From Planctomycetota bacterium (lineage in GTDB: Bacteria > Planctomycetota > Planctomycetia > Pirellulales > Pirellulaceae), in the NCBI GenBank assembly GCA_963204915.1, contig CAUJHS010000033.1, positions 1 through 64,000 on the forward strand: a stretch of 64,000 bases of DNA, in the 5' to 3' direction. The notes below the pieces were generated by a model that saw only the letters and a list, made by a program, of their open reading frames with translations, was not told the origin of the DNA and ran no database searches. This document shows, piece after piece, positions 26,270 to 36,019 of the stretch (position 1 is the first letter of the stretch; the number at the start of each line of letters is the position of its first letter). A program made the translations under genes and the position numbers.

Positions 26270-27603
26270 TGGTGCGAGTAACTGACGCTCTCCGCCGTAT
26301 CACCCGTTTGCACCGCGACGAAAGCGGCTCGATGAGCCTCGTCTCGGTGTTCTCGGTCATCATGCTGGCGGTGCTGTTGGGCATGGTAATTAACGTGGGC
26401 CGGCGCGCCGATCGGAAAGTCAAAATGCAGAACGCCGCCGACGCCGCCGCCTATTCGGGCGGGGTAGTTTTGGCTCGCGGGATGAATACGCTCGCCTTCA
26501 CGAACCACTTACTGTGCGATGTGTTCGCCATGACGGCGTACCTGCGCGAAGCCCGCGACCGCCATGCCGAGACGCTCGCCGGACCCGTGCTCGACGCTTG
26601 GGAGAACGTCGCCCCTCAGTTTGGCGAGGCGCCGCTTCCTAAGCTCGCCGCCTTGACCGAAGGCATTCCCGCGAAGGTCGTACTGGAACGCGAGTTAATC
26701 CGAGCGTTTAGCGAACAGAACGCCGCGGTGTCGGAACAAGTTCTCCCCGTGATGGAGGAAATCCTCGCACAGGAAATGATCCCCGCATTTCAGCACGCGG
26801 TGATTCAAACAACCCCTCGGCTCGCAGCGGCCGCCACGGCGGAAGTCGCCCGGCGCCATGGCGATGCTGGCCGCGGTTTAAGCGGTGGAGAACCGATGTA
26901 CGGAGTTTTGTGGCGAACCGACGTCTTTCCTGTCGGCGGCGAAGGCGAGTTAGCCCGCACCACATTGCCGGCCGTTGATCCCGTTCGGGACGAATCGCCC
27001 GAACAACCCCAACGCTTGCAAACGGCGTTAGCCCAGCGGCAAGATCATGCCTTTCTTTATTTGCGGCATTTAAACGCTACGGCTCTGGCCGACGTCGATC
27101 GCTGGGGCAAAATGTCGCAATTCGGCGCCTTGTGGCGCGGATTCACCCAAGGGCAACTCGAACGCCTGCTCGAGGAGGAGTACCCCGACCGAAACGCGCC
27201 GTGCGTGTTGCGAGTCGATGTTGCCGAAGAGTTCGATCTGAATCAATTGCTCGAGCGAGACTTCATGTTCCTGGGCGTGGTGTATTGGCGCCCCATGCCC
27301 GAGCGGCTGCCCGGCCTGTTTCGCAATCCACTCGATGGCGACGACACGGCGTTTGCACAGGTCTACCTGACTCCGCCCAAGGCCCGGCTGGTGCGCTCGT
27401 GGAGTCGGCCCTGGTGGGTGGGCCGGCAGAACAGTCCCGCCCATTGGGACCTGATGAACCAGAACTGGGGCGTGCAACTTGTGCCCGCCACGGCCCGCAC
27501 GGCGCCTGAGATTGTTCAAACGCCGCCGCCGGGCTCTACGTATCGGCCCCATCAGTTGGGAGGACTCAGTCTTGACGGTTTCCGCCGCCTTAACACGCAT
27601 TAG
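26269..27603 (+). CDS. TadG-like protein
   Basis: A 444-residue protein whose N-terminus reads RDESG|SMSLVSVFSVIMLAVLLGMVINVG, the prepilin-like site of TadG proteins (Val at +5). It is followed by the diagnostic TadG stretch RKVKMQNAADAAAYSGGVVLARGMN, the so-called TadE/G-like N-terminal domain. The rest, about 370 residues, is a large extracytoplasmic region with no named domain. Many TadG proteins carry a von Willebrand A domain; I see no MIDAS (DxSxS) motif here, so that domain appears absent. Its start codon overlaps the previous stop by one base (TAATG) and its 3' end overlaps the next gene by 32 bases. Confidence 0.75.
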   Translation: MVRVTDALRRITRLHRDESGSMSLVSVFSVIMLAVLLGMVINVGRRADRKVKMQNAADAAAYSGGVVLARGMNTLAFTNHLLCDVFAMTAYLREARDRHAETLAGPVLDAWENVAPQFGEAPLPKLAALTEGIPAKVVLERELIRAFSEQNAAVSEQVLPVMEEILAQEMIPAFQHAVIQTTPRLAAAATAEVARRHGDAGRGLSGGEPMYGVLWRTDVFPVGGEGELARTTLPAVDPVRDESPEQPQRLQTALAQRQDHAFLYLRHLNATALADVDRWGKMSQFGALWRGFTQGQLERLLEEEYPDRNAPCVLRVDVAEEFDLNQLLERDFMFLGVVYWRPMPERLPGLFRNPLDGDDTAFAQVYLTPPKARLVRSWSRPWWVGRQNSPAHWDLMNQNWGVQLVPATARTAPEIVQTPPPGSTYRPHQLGGLSLDGFRRLNTH

Positions 27604-28594
27604 CGATCCGCGCAATCCGGCGCGCCTTCGCGAGCGCGGGGGCGTTGGAAGGAGCGCGACAATACCGCGCCGCCGCGGGCTTGCCCCCCTGGAATTGGTG
27701 ATGGCGCTGCCGTTGTTATTGATGATTACCGCCTTGATCGTCGTGTTTGGAACGGCCGCCAGTTGGAAAATTCGCACAGAAACCGTCTCTCGCGACGCCA
27801 TGTGGCGAGCGCGCTGGCCGCGGCAAGGGCATTATTTCTCACGTCCGGCGAATTGGCCGAGCGACGCCCATTTGGGCGTTTCGGCTGGAGCTCCCTTCGC
27901 GCAACTTGACGACGGAGTTTTAAACCACCCCGTGGCCCGAGGCCCGCTTCCTGCGGGCATTGACGTGAATTCGCACTTGCTCGATTTTTCGCGAGGAGCC
28001 CAGCGCGGTACGGCCCAAATTACGCGTGATCCGCCCATGTTTGGCGCGCTCGGTCCCTATCGGCTGACCGTAGAGAACGCCCTACTGGAAGATCGATTTC
28101 AGTATGGGCAAATGGGATTCACCAGCAATCGCCAGCGCCGCATGCCGCGAATTTACGACTTGCCGCCGGCGCCCGGAGCATTGGTGCAGGCGTATGAACG
28201 CGCCGTGCGGGCCTTCGAGAGCTCGCCGCACCGAGCCACTTGGCGCGTCCTCGACCAAGATGACGAATTCCTGGCGTACTACGGTTGGGCGCCCGATTTT
28301 CATCCGCGCATGGCGTCGTTCTCATCGTTGGACATGGGCTGGGTCGAGGAACGCCGCGTTCGACCTCTCACCCAGCAAATCGAACGTGTGCCGCAGCGCA
28401 TGGCGCGGGCGTTTTTGCGACTGTACCAAGACCAACTCAACGCCACGCCTCCGCCGCCTCCTGCCATGCAGAGCTTGCTGCAACAGAGGATCGACGCGCT
28501 CCAGCAGTATCTTGCGTCCCTATCGGCGATGCGCTCCACCGGACCCGCCGGCGAAGAATTCGCCTTTCGCGCGGAGGAAGAACATGCGCGATAG
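27572..28594 (+). CDS. TadE-like pseudopilin (second)
   Basis: A 340-residue protein starting at TTG 27572. GGGAGG at 27558-27563 lies eight bases upstream, and the start overlaps the end of the TadG-like gene. A basic leader ending PRRRG| precedes LAPLELVMALPLLLMITALIV, a textbook prepilin/TadE site with Glu41 at +5. The mature domain is long and hydrophilic, with a run of Trp/Arg-rich sequence (MWRARWPRQG) and a coiled-coil-like helical end. I do not recognise the C-terminal domain. Context shows it is a fifth prepilin-like substrate in this locus. Confidence 0.7.
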   Translation: MTVSAALTRISDPRNPARLRERGGVGRSATIPRRRGLAPLELVMALPLLLMITALIVVFGTAASWKIRTETVSRDAMWRARWPRQGHYFSRPANWPSDAHLGVSAGAPFAQLDDGVLNHPVARGPLPAGIDVNSHLLDFSRGAQRGTAQITRDPPMFGALGPYRLTVENALLEDRFQYGQMGFTSNRQRRMPRIYDLPPAPGALVQAYERAVRAFESSPHRATWRVLDQDDEFLAYYGWAPDFHPRMASFSSLDMGWVEERRVRPLTQQIERVPQRMARAFLRLYQDQLNATPPPPPAMQSLLQQRIDALQQYLASLSAMRSTGPAGEEFAFRAEEEHAR

Positions 28595-29510
28595 CCGCCC
28601 CCACGATCCCGTGTCGCCTTCTTCGCCTTCGCACTACGTGCGGCTGGCGCGCCGGATGTCATCAATTACGAGCAATGCGCTGGGAACCGCCGTCGTGCTG
28701 GTCTTGGCGTTAGGTTGCGGGCGAGAACTGATTTCCTGGTGGGGATTGACGACCACGACCGCCGAACCACCGGAGGCGGCGGCATCGCTCTTTTCCGCCC
28801 TTGATGCGCCGTCGTCCTGTTCGTTAGAGTTTGGCGATGCCCCCTTCACCTTTCTTCGCGAGAGTTTCTCGGGAGATCGCACGGCGGTTCTCGCACGATT
28901 GCGTCAATCTTGTGCGAAGCAACTGGCCCAGGGTGCGGAGCGATTCGACGCGGTTGGACCGGCCGAGGCTCGCTTGCTCGAGCAATTGGCCCGCCGTGAA
29001 CCGGTCCAACAACAGCCGGGAATGTGGCGAATGTACGAGGAAGCCGACGGCTTTCCTTTGGTGCTCGGAGTTCAAGAACGCAACCGCGGCGGTTTGCAGC
29101 AAGTTGGCCCCATCGCACCTCGCCTGGCCGTGTGGGGACTGGCCGTACCGCAAGGAGAAAACGTGTGGGCAATGTACGTGTGCCGAGCGATAACGCAGAA
29201 ATCCGGGACTGAGGCCTCGGCGCTGCTGCCGCCATCGTGTGAAAGGACGTTGGCCCTTTCCCATGCGAACAACCGCTTGATTGGTTTTCGGGGCGGCGAA
29301 CCTGCCGAGATTATGAGGTTCTACGACGCTTGGGCGGAGGAACGCGGTTGGCGGATCGTGTGGCCTTGGCGAAATATCGGCGCCGTGTGGCAAGCGCGTT
29401 ACGCGCCGCAGGGCGAGGAGTCGCCTGACTGCGTGGAGGTTCAATTCACACAGGAGCCCCGCAGGGCTTTGCACGGACTGACCACCGTGACCGGGCCCGG
29501 CGCCCAGTAA
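28584..29510 (+). CDS. membrane-anchored protein ending the pilus locus, unknown function
   Basis: A 308-residue protein with a single N-terminal transmembrane segment (SNALGTAVVLVLALGCG, about residues 31-50), which may act as a signal anchor. Unlike its neighbours it lacks a prepilin site. The rest is a globular extracytoplasmic region. Start ATG 28584 is preceded by GGAGGAAG and overlaps the previous gene's stop region by 11 bases. A conserved-looking patch is MRFYDAWAEERGWRIVWPW. I do not recognise a family. Position at the end of the locus suggests an accessory role in assembly. Confidence 0.7.
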   Translation: MRDSRPHDPVSPSSPSHYVRLARRMSSITSNALGTAVVLVLALGCGRELISWWGLTTTTAEPPEAAASLFSALDAPSSCSLEFGDAPFTFLRESFSGDRTAVLARLRQSCAKQLAQGAERFDAVGPAEARLLEQLARREPVQQQPGMWRMYEEADGFPLVLGVQERNRGGLQQVGPIAPRLAVWGLAVPQGENVWAMYVCRAITQKSGTEASALLPPSCERTLALSHANNRLIGFRGGEPAEIMRFYDAWAEERGWRIVWPWRNIGAVWQARYAPQGEESPDCVEVQFTQEPRRALHGLTTVTGPGAQ

Positions 29511-29514
29511 TGGC

Positions 29515-30231
29515 TCACTCGCCGTTGGCCGACTTCTCGAAAAACATCATGTGTTGCCAGGGCAGGCCGTCGAACTCCTGCACGAGCTTGAAGCCGTTGG
29601 CGGTCAACTCTTGGTTGATCTGCTTCTTGCTCATCTTGTGCAACGGCTTGATGGGCACTTCAGGATCTTCGGCCCGAAATTCAACCAGGACAAGCCGGCC
29701 GCGCGGAGCGAGCGACTTGCGCATCGCCGTCAACATGTGCTGCGGGTGGGAGAACTCGTGGTACACATCGACGCAGAGAATCAGGTCGACTTGCCCCTCC
29801 GGCAAGTGAGGATCGACCGGCGAACCGTGAATCGGCTCGACGTTGGAAACGTTCTCTTTCTCGGCCCGCTCGGTAAGAAACTGCAGCATCTCGCGCTGAA
29901 TGTCGACGCCCAGCACTTTGCCTTCCGGGCCCACCATCTTGGCCAAGCGCAAGGCATGATAGCCATTGCCGCAGCCCATGTCGCACACGGTCATGCCGGG
30001 GCGAACGCCCAAGTTTTCGAGCATCTCCGTGGCCCGCTCTTCGCGTTCGCGCGTATCGCGCGTGAGCCATTCGGCGCCCAAGTAATGCATGGTTTGGGCG
30101 ATTTCGCGCCCCAGGTAGTGCGTCAGCGGGGGCGGAAGCGTTGCTGGCTCCGCGACGGCGTCTTGAGCGCGCAGCGACAGCGCCGTGGTGCACAACCACA
30201 CCAAAATGACAAGAGAAACCCGTGGCGGCAT
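29515..30231 (-). CDS. exported class I SAM-dependent methyltransferase-like protein
   Basis: A 238-residue protein with a Sec signal peptide (VSLVILVWLCTTALSLRAQ) at ATG 30231, then a Rossmann methyltransferase. Motif I is CDMGCGNGYHALRLAK, followed by VLGVDIQREML, DLILCVDVYHEF and GRLVLVEFRAED. The closest feel is the UbiE/COQ5 type. SAM is not normally available outside the cytoplasm, so either export is real and the protein binds another ligand, or the hydrophobic segment is an uncleaved anchor. Such exported homologues are known in planctomycetes, but their function is not established. The gene converges on the pilus locus with only four bases between the stops. Confidence 0.8.
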   Translation of the reverse strand: MPPRVSLVILVWLCTTALSLRAQDAVAEPATLPPPLTHYLGREIAQTMHYLGAEWLTRDTREREERATEMLENLGVRPGMTVCDMGCGNGYHALRLAKMVGPEGKVLGVDIQREMLQFLTERAEKENVSNVEPIHGSPVDPHLPEGQVDLILCVDVYHEFSHPQHMLTAMRKSLAPRGRLVLVEFRAEDPEVPIKPLHKMSKKQINQELTANGFKLVQEFDGLPWQHMMFFEKSANGE

Positions 30232-30510
30232 GATCAAAGTCTTTGGGTCAGAAACCGAGGGCCGAGTTGACGACGCATTTGCATCGTAACAACGGCTCCC
30301 GGCGCGGGAAAGAGCAAGCCACGCTCGCGCCGCTGGTGGTGATGCCGCGAAGCGCTCGCCATGCCTGAACAAAGCCCGAAGAACTCCGATGAGTCTTCGG
30401 GTGAAGAAGGCCCCCACGACCGAGAAAGTCCACTGCGAACAACGCCCCAGCGGGACGGAATGCTCCGCTCCCGCAACTCGGTTCAATCGACCTTGGCGCG
30501 CCGCGGGCGC

Positions 30511-30744
30511 TTAGTAGGAAGCGCGGTAACAGTCGCGGCCGGGGCCGCAGCGGCGGGCGTCTACATCGTGTTGATCTGGGCCAACCACGTGCTGCGTGAG
30601 GTTACACCAGCAGTACTGCCCCCCGGCTTCATCAGGATGCTTGGGCGTTTGCTCACCGGTGACGTACATGGCCTTGCTTCGCAAGTGAATGCAGGGCGAC
30701 TCGGTCACGGGGTCGGTAAACACGCGGGTTCGTTCGAACGCCAT
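30511..30744 (-). CDS. small Cys-rich protein at the end of the molybdenum hydroxylase operon
   Basis: A 77-residue protein starting at ATG 30744, with GGAG eleven bases upstream. It contains five Cys residues, including a CWC pair (GGQYCWCNLTQHVVGPDQ), and ends RRCGPGRDCYRASY. There is no signal peptide. It lies 96 bases after the FAD subunit and on the same strand, so it probably belongs to that operon. The Cys arrangement suggests metal or iron-sulfur binding, possibly as a small electron carrier or assembly factor, but this is inference. Its composition and clean start argue that it is a real gene. Confidence 0.6.
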   Translation of the reverse strand: MAFERTRVFTDPVTESPCIHLRSKAMYVTGEQTPKHPDEAGGQYCWCNLTQHVVGPDQHDVDARRCGPGRDCYRASY

Positions 30745-30840
30745 GAATGAAATCTCCGTGAATTGGGATTGCGCGGGAATTAGGTGGCCGGCGCAACGGC
30801 GTGCGCCGACGGCATTTCGTCGCTCCGCTTCCCCGTGGGA

Positions 30841-31833
30841 CTAAAACCCGCCGGTTTCCAAACCTGCCGCTCGCAAAATCGCGCGCTTGACGGCGGTCTT
30901 GGCCAACTGCATTTTGTAGCCGTTGTGCGACAGCGGCCGAGCCTGCGCTACGGCGGCTTGTCCCGCTTCGTCCGCAGTTTCCGGCGTGACCGGACGGCCG
31001 ACCAGCGCCGCTTCGGCCTCGTGCGAAATCCACGGCGTGGGCGCTACTTGTCCCATGACCACGGTGGCGCGGCGCACCACGTGACCGTCAAACTCCAAGT
31101 TGGCCGATGCGGCCGCGAGCGGATAATCCGGCCCTTCGCCATGCCGCACTTCATACGTGGCGTTGGTCGCCTGCCCGACAGGCGGCAGGATGAAGTGCGT
31201 CACCACTTGGCCCGGCGACAAAATGGTTTCACGTTCGCGCTCGTGCCGCGGAATGCGGTAGAAGTCGGCCACGGAGATGATTTGCTCATCTTCGACCGTG
31301 GGACCGATAATCCGCATGTGGGCGTTCAACGCGATCAGGGCGGGCCCGATGCGCGTGGCCGAGACAAACTTGGCGGCGCCTTCATTGCCCAAGATGGCGT
31401 GATGGCGGTTGTCCCCCTCCATGGCCAGTTTGCCGCCCTGGGCGAGCAAGCCATGCCCGTTTCGGAAAAACCAGCAGCGCGGACGCACGCAAATATCGCC
31501 GCCAATGGTGCCCTGCGCTTGAAGCTGCATCGAGTTGATGCCGCGAATGGCTTGCACCACCGCAGGATAGTTCTCCATATAAGGAATCGAAAGGAGCTCA
31601 TCCAGGTGGACCGTGGCGCCAATCCAAAGGTTGCCTTCTTCATCGGGGCCGAGCCGCCGCAGCGAGTCGACCTCCATCAGGTTCACCACCCGTTGCGGCT
31701 GGATCACCATTTTTTTCATCAGACCGATCAAATCGGTCCCGCCGGCCAGAAGCTCGGTGTGCCCCAACTCGGGCGAAAGCAGCGCGAGAAGCTGCTCCTC
31801 GGACCGGGGGGCGGCGTAATCGAAATTGTTCAT
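30841..31833 (-). CDS. molybdenum hydroxylase FAD-binding subunit (xanthine dehydrogenase family)
   Basis: A 330-residue subunit with the FAD-binding motif AGGTDLIGLMKK near residue 33 and the second motif QGTIGGDICVRPRC. The family passes electrons from iron-sulfur centres to an acceptor via FAD. The [4Fe-4S] ligand set seen in E. coli PaoB-type subunits looks incomplete: Cys in DICVRPRCW are present, but the later Cys positions read NGHGLLAQGGKLAMEGDN. It follows the molybdenum subunit with 115 bases between them. No signal peptide is present, so if the enzyme is exported this subunit must travel with a Tat-tagged partner. Confidence 0.88.
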   Translation of the reverse strand: MNNFDYAAPRSEEQLLALLSPELGHTELLAGGTDLIGLMKKMVIQPQRVVNLMEVDSLRRLGPDEEGNLWIGATVHLDELLSIPYMENYPAVVQAIRGINSMQLQAQGTIGGDICVRPRCWFFRNGHGLLAQGGKLAMEGDNRHHAILGNEGAAKFVSATRIGPALIALNAHMRIIGPTVEDEQIISVADFYRIPRHERERETILSPGQVVTHFILPPVGQATNATYEVRHGEGPDYPLAAASANLEFDGHVVRRATVVMGQVAPTPWISHEAEAALVGRPVTPETADEAGQAAVAQARPLSHNGYKMQLAKTAVKRAILRAAGLETGGF

Positions 31834-31948
31834 GGCAAAGATTCCACGTGACAGGAACTTATGTATTCCACAAGCCGGAGGCGAACCGCCTCCGGAAAGT
31901 TTTCATTCAGCGACGCAAAGAAAATTCCCACGAGCTCTCGTGGTGAAT

Positions 31949-34153
31949 CTACGCTTGCGCCTGCATGGCGGCCACCACGCGTTCCGGGGTGATGGGCAAC
32001 ACCGGCACGCGCACGCCCAAGGCGTTGCACACGGCGTTGCTAATCGCCGCGCCGGGGCTGATGACCGGCGGTTCGCCCAACCCGATCACGCCGCGACTGC
32101 GTTGGTCTTCCGGCTCGTACAGTTCGATCACGATCTCGCCAATATCGCCGATGCGCGGCAACTTGTACTCGCTCAGTTCGGCGTTGATGAAGCGACCCGT
32201 GGCCGGGTCCATCAACCGTTGCTCGAACAACGCGTAGGCGATGCCCATGATCGCGGCGCCGTAGCATTGGCTTTCCGCCGTCAGGCGGTTGATGATCAAA
32301 CCCATGTCCTGCACGACGACGAACTTCTTGACCTTCACGACGCCGGTTTCCTTATCCACCGCGACGTGGGCCATTTGCACGCCGCCTACGCCTTCGCTGG
32401 AAAGCGGCGTGGCGTTGCCGCGCTTGTGCGACGCGCTTGCTTCCAACGGCTTCATGCCGAGCATCGTGCAGGCTTCTTTCCAGGTCACGCTGTGATCCGG
32501 CTTGCCGATGACTTGGATGCGGCCATCGACCGCCTCCAACTCGTCGGCCGAGGCTTCCAGCTTCGGCGCCACTTTGGCGCACAGTTGGTTGAGCGCTTCC
32601 GTGGCGGCGCGGCGGTGCGATTCGGAGATCGCACCAATCGTGGTGCTGCCGCCCGAAGCGCCGCTGATAGGATACGTCGAAACGCCAATGTTGACGTTAA
32701 TGTCGTCCACCTTCAGGCCGAGCGTCTCGGCCGTGACAATCGCACAGCAGGTGCGGGTGCCCGTGCCAAGCTCTTGCGTGCCGCAGAAGGTGCTGACGCC
32801 GCCGTCGGGATGGATGCGCACAATGGCGGCCGAGTCATTGGCTACGCCGCCCCATTCGTGAATGGCCATGCCGAGCCCTTCCACGACGGAGCCTTTCGCT
32901 TCGCCCTTGCCGTGCGGATGCCACTTGGCCTTCCAGTCGATCAGCCGCGCGGCGATGTCCATTTCATCGGCATACACCTTGGCGGTTTGCCGAGACGCAA
33001 TGTTCGCCAGGTTCTTCTTGAAGATTTCCAGGCTGTCGACACCCATCTTGCGGGCCAGATCGTCGTACGCCGTCTGGCTCATCGCGCAGGCTTGCGGATG
33101 GTTCGGCGCTCGCCAAGCCCGAGCGGGAGCCGTGTTGGTGCGAATGCCCGTGGCCACGACGCGATGGTTCTTCGGCTGGTACACGTAGGGAACCACGCTT
33201 TGGCTCACGCCGCCGCCCTGAGGTCCTGAGGTTCCCCAGTGTTGCGAATCCCACACTTGCACCACACCGTCCGCATCGGCGCCAATTTTGACCTTGAGAT
33301 AACCCGACGGCCGATTGCCGCCCAGTTTCAATTCTTGGTCGCGGTCGAGCATGAGCTGGACCGGTCGACCGGTCTTTTTGGCGATCTTCGCCGCCTCGAT
33401 CGCCCAGTAATCGGGCGCAAATTTGCTGCCGAAACCACCGCCGATGTACTTGCACGTGACGGTCACATCGTCTGCGGTAATTCCCAGGCCGCCGGCAAAG
33501 CCCTCGTCGGTGCCCGACACGTTCTGCGTCGATAGATACGCGTTCAGCTTGTCGCCGTTCCACTCGACGGTCGAGCCGTGCGGCTCCAGGCAACAATGGG
33601 TAATGGCGTCGATGCCGTAGTATCCTTCCACCACGTGCTTCGACTCTTTGAACAGACGCTCGATTTCTTGTTCTACGAATTCATCTTCGTCATCGTCGTC
33701 GCCCGGCTCTTTTTCGAGCTTGACTCGGTCGCCGGCCTTGTTGGTGCGTTTGGCGCCTTGGGCGCCTTCGAGGTCTTCATCATCGACCCAGACGTCCAAC
33801 TCTTCAAACTTCAACGCCTCGCGCAACCGGGCCACGCCTTCACGGGCGGCGCCTTCGCTCTCGGCGGCGACGACCGCCAGAAGCTCGCCTTCCCATTGAA
33901 TTTCGTCGTCCGGTTTCTTGAGCAGTTCGACGTGGACCACCCCGCGCACCTTTTGCGCCGGCGCCGCGTCGAGGGCGAGAATCTTGCAATGCCCGTGCGG
34001 GCAGCCCAGTCCGACCGCAACCAGTTGGTTGTCCAGGTTGATATCGTAGGTGTATTTCGCTTCGCCGACGGATTTTTCTAATCCGTCGATGCGTGTGATG
34101 CGTCCGCCAATGAGCGCCGTTCGGTCGGCGGCAGGCCATTCAATCTTCGCCAT
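31949..34153 (-). CDS. molybdenum hydroxylase large subunit (xanthine dehydrogenase/aldehyde oxidase family)
   Basis: A 734-residue molybdopterin-binding subunit. Landmarks are GGRITRIDGLEKSVGEAKYT at the N-terminus, YIGGGFGSKFAPDYWA in the cofactor site, RTNTAPARAWRAPNHPQA, GTQELGTGTRTCCAIVTAE and the catalytic-Glu motif GVIGLGEPPVISPG. The catalytic Glu is kept. A very acidic insertion (DDDDEDEFVEQE) lies near residue 150. Start 34153 is marked by AAAGGAGG at ideal spacing. The enzyme would hydroxylate a heterocycle or aldehyde; substrate cannot be set from sequence. No signal peptide is present, so export would depend on the Tat-tagged iron-sulfur subunit encoded just upstream. Confidence 0.9.
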   Translation of the reverse strand: MAKIEWPAADRTALIGGRITRIDGLEKSVGEAKYTYDINLDNQLVAVGLGCPHGHCKILALDAAPAQKVRGVVHVELLKKPDDEIQWEGELLAVVAAESEGAAREGVARLREALKFEELDVWVDDEDLEGAQGAKRTNKAGDRVKLEKEPGDDDDEDEFVEQEIERLFKESKHVVEGYYGIDAITHCCLEPHGSTVEWNGDKLNAYLSTQNVSGTDEGFAGGLGITADDVTVTCKYIGGGFGSKFAPDYWAIEAAKIAKKTGRPVQLMLDRDQELKLGGNRPSGYLKVKIGADADGVVQVWDSQHWGTSGPQGGGVSQSVVPYVYQPKNHRVVATGIRTNTAPARAWRAPNHPQACAMSQTAYDDLARKMGVDSLEIFKKNLANIASRQTAKVYADEMDIAARLIDWKAKWHPHGKGEAKGSVVEGLGMAIHEWGGVANDSAAIVRIHPDGGVSTFCGTQELGTGTRTCCAIVTAETLGLKVDDINVNIGVSTYPISGASGGSTTIGAISESHRRAATEALNQLCAKVAPKLEASADELEAVDGRIQVIGKPDHSVTWKEACTMLGMKPLEASASHKRGNATPLSSEGVGGVQMAHVAVDKETGVVKVKKFVVVQDMGLIINRLTAESQCYGAAIMGIAYALFEQRLMDPATGRFINAELSEYKLPRIGDIGEIVIELYEPEDQRSRGVIGLGEPPVISPGAAISNAVCNALGVRVPVLPITPERVVAAMQAQA

Positions 34154-34167
34154 AGTTCCGCCTCCTT

Positions 34168-34782
<615 letters not shown>

Positions 34783-35154
34783 GCAATCCACCTTTCTGGA
34801 AATGGCGATAGGATGTCCTCGCCGAATGAATTGGCTGGAACGCACAACCTGGCGGTCCGACGCTTCGAACTCTCGCGGCGCCAAGCGTTGCCGGCGCCAC
34901 ACCATGGGCGGCCAATCAACGTCGAAGGGGAGCGCTTCCGCGCCGTCGCTGACGACGCTAAGGCTCCCTCCAGCGCGACCGTGATTATAAGGGGTGCTTT
35001 TCACGAAACAACTAAGGACACGCATTTCAGGAAAAAATTCTGTCCTGGCTACCGGCCTGGTACGTTGTCGCGCCCCACGTGTTAAAACAGAATCAACAAG
35101 CGCCGCGCGAGTAAACCAAAACGTGCTCGCGGCGCTGCTGTTCCCGGAGACGCT
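34783..35154. promoter_or_regulatory. divergent control region with a GC hairpin before the DUF2500-like gene
   Basis: A 372-base region between the divergent molybdenum hydroxylase operon and the zinc-ribbon protein gene, with no credible gene. A perfect 9-bp hairpin (AGCGCCGCG at 35099-35107, CGCGGCGCT at 35128-35136) lies 18 bases before the ATG and just before the GGAG site. It has no U-tract, so it may tune translation or end readthrough. Promoters for both directions are expected but not distinct. Confidence 0.35.
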
Positions 35155-35838
35155 ATGAACCGATGTCCTGGTTGCGGCGCCGATCACGCCGCCGACACGA
35201 CCGTGTGCCAATACTGCGGCGCGCACCTGGCGCCCGCTTCGCTCGCTTCCTCGGATTTGCCGAAGGACCGGCGTAGCGTGTTCGAGCGTATCAAGAAGTC
35301 GCCCCAGTACGCCAAAAGCAATTCTCTTGATCGCCAGGCGCAGCTTCCCCAAGTGCATGCGATGCACAAGGCGTTTGCGCTCGGCTTTCCGATTCTGTTC
35401 ACCGGAGTCGCATTGTTCATTTTCACTATGGCGTTGGGCATGAGCGGGATCTTCGGGTTCCTCGGTTTTGAATTCGGCGGAGCGCCGGGGTTCGGCTTCG
35501 CGCTGATTCCCGCCGTCATGTCGCTTGTGCCGCTGGCCATGGCGGCCATTGGCGTTACGATGTTCTTTGCGATGCGAAAGAAGATGCGAGACTTGGAATC
35601 CGCGCCCCTCCTGGCGCTGCCGGCAATTGTGGCGGACAAGCGAACCCACGTTTCCGGCGGCAGCGGCGACAGCAGCGCTCAGACAACCTACTTCGTCACT
35701 TGTGAACTGGAGGACGGCGCCCGGAAAGAATACACCGCCTGGGACGGCAACCTCTACGGACGTATGGCGCCACAGGATGCGGGCATTGTGTTTGTCCGGG
35801 CCGACTACGCGCTCGACTTCGACCGCGTACTCTTGTAA
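35155..35838 (+). CDS. zinc-ribbon membrane protein with a DUF2500-like C-terminal domain
   Basis: A 227-residue protein. Residues 1-25 form a zinc ribbon with two CxxC pairs (CPGC and CQYC), followed by a linker, two transmembrane helices (GFPILFTGVALFIFTMALG and ALIPAVMSLVPLAMAAIGV) and a C-terminal beta domain. That domain (RTHVSGGSGDSSAQTTYFVT and DGARKEYTAWDGNLYG) strongly resembles DUF2500 of YhhM-type proteins. The function of DUF2500 is unknown. The zinc ribbon probably faces the cytoplasm. The start has GGAG upstream. The protein is likely monocistronic. Confidence 0.75.
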   Translation: MNRCPGCGADHAADTTVCQYCGAHLAPASLASSDLPKDRRSVFERIKKSPQYAKSNSLDRQAQLPQVHAMHKAFALGFPILFTGVALFIFTMALGMSGIFGFLGFEFGGAPGFGFALIPAVMSLVPLAMAAIGVTMFFAMRKKMRDLESAPLLALPAIVADKRTHVSGGSGDSSAQTTYFVTCELEDGARKEYTAWDGNLYGRMAPQDAGIVFVRADYALDFDRVLL

Positions 35839-36019
35839 TCATGGCGCGAGCGTCACGCGCCGCCGTTCTCTCGCAATGCGTGTCAAACGTCACGCACAAA
35901 CTTTCTTGCGTAATTGCGCGGCGCTCGTCACAATGCGACTAAGGGCGTGTGGCAAGCGCGTCAGGCCAGCCGCGGTTTTGCGGTCTTTTCCCATCTTTTC
36001 GCTCGAAAGGAAGCTCACC

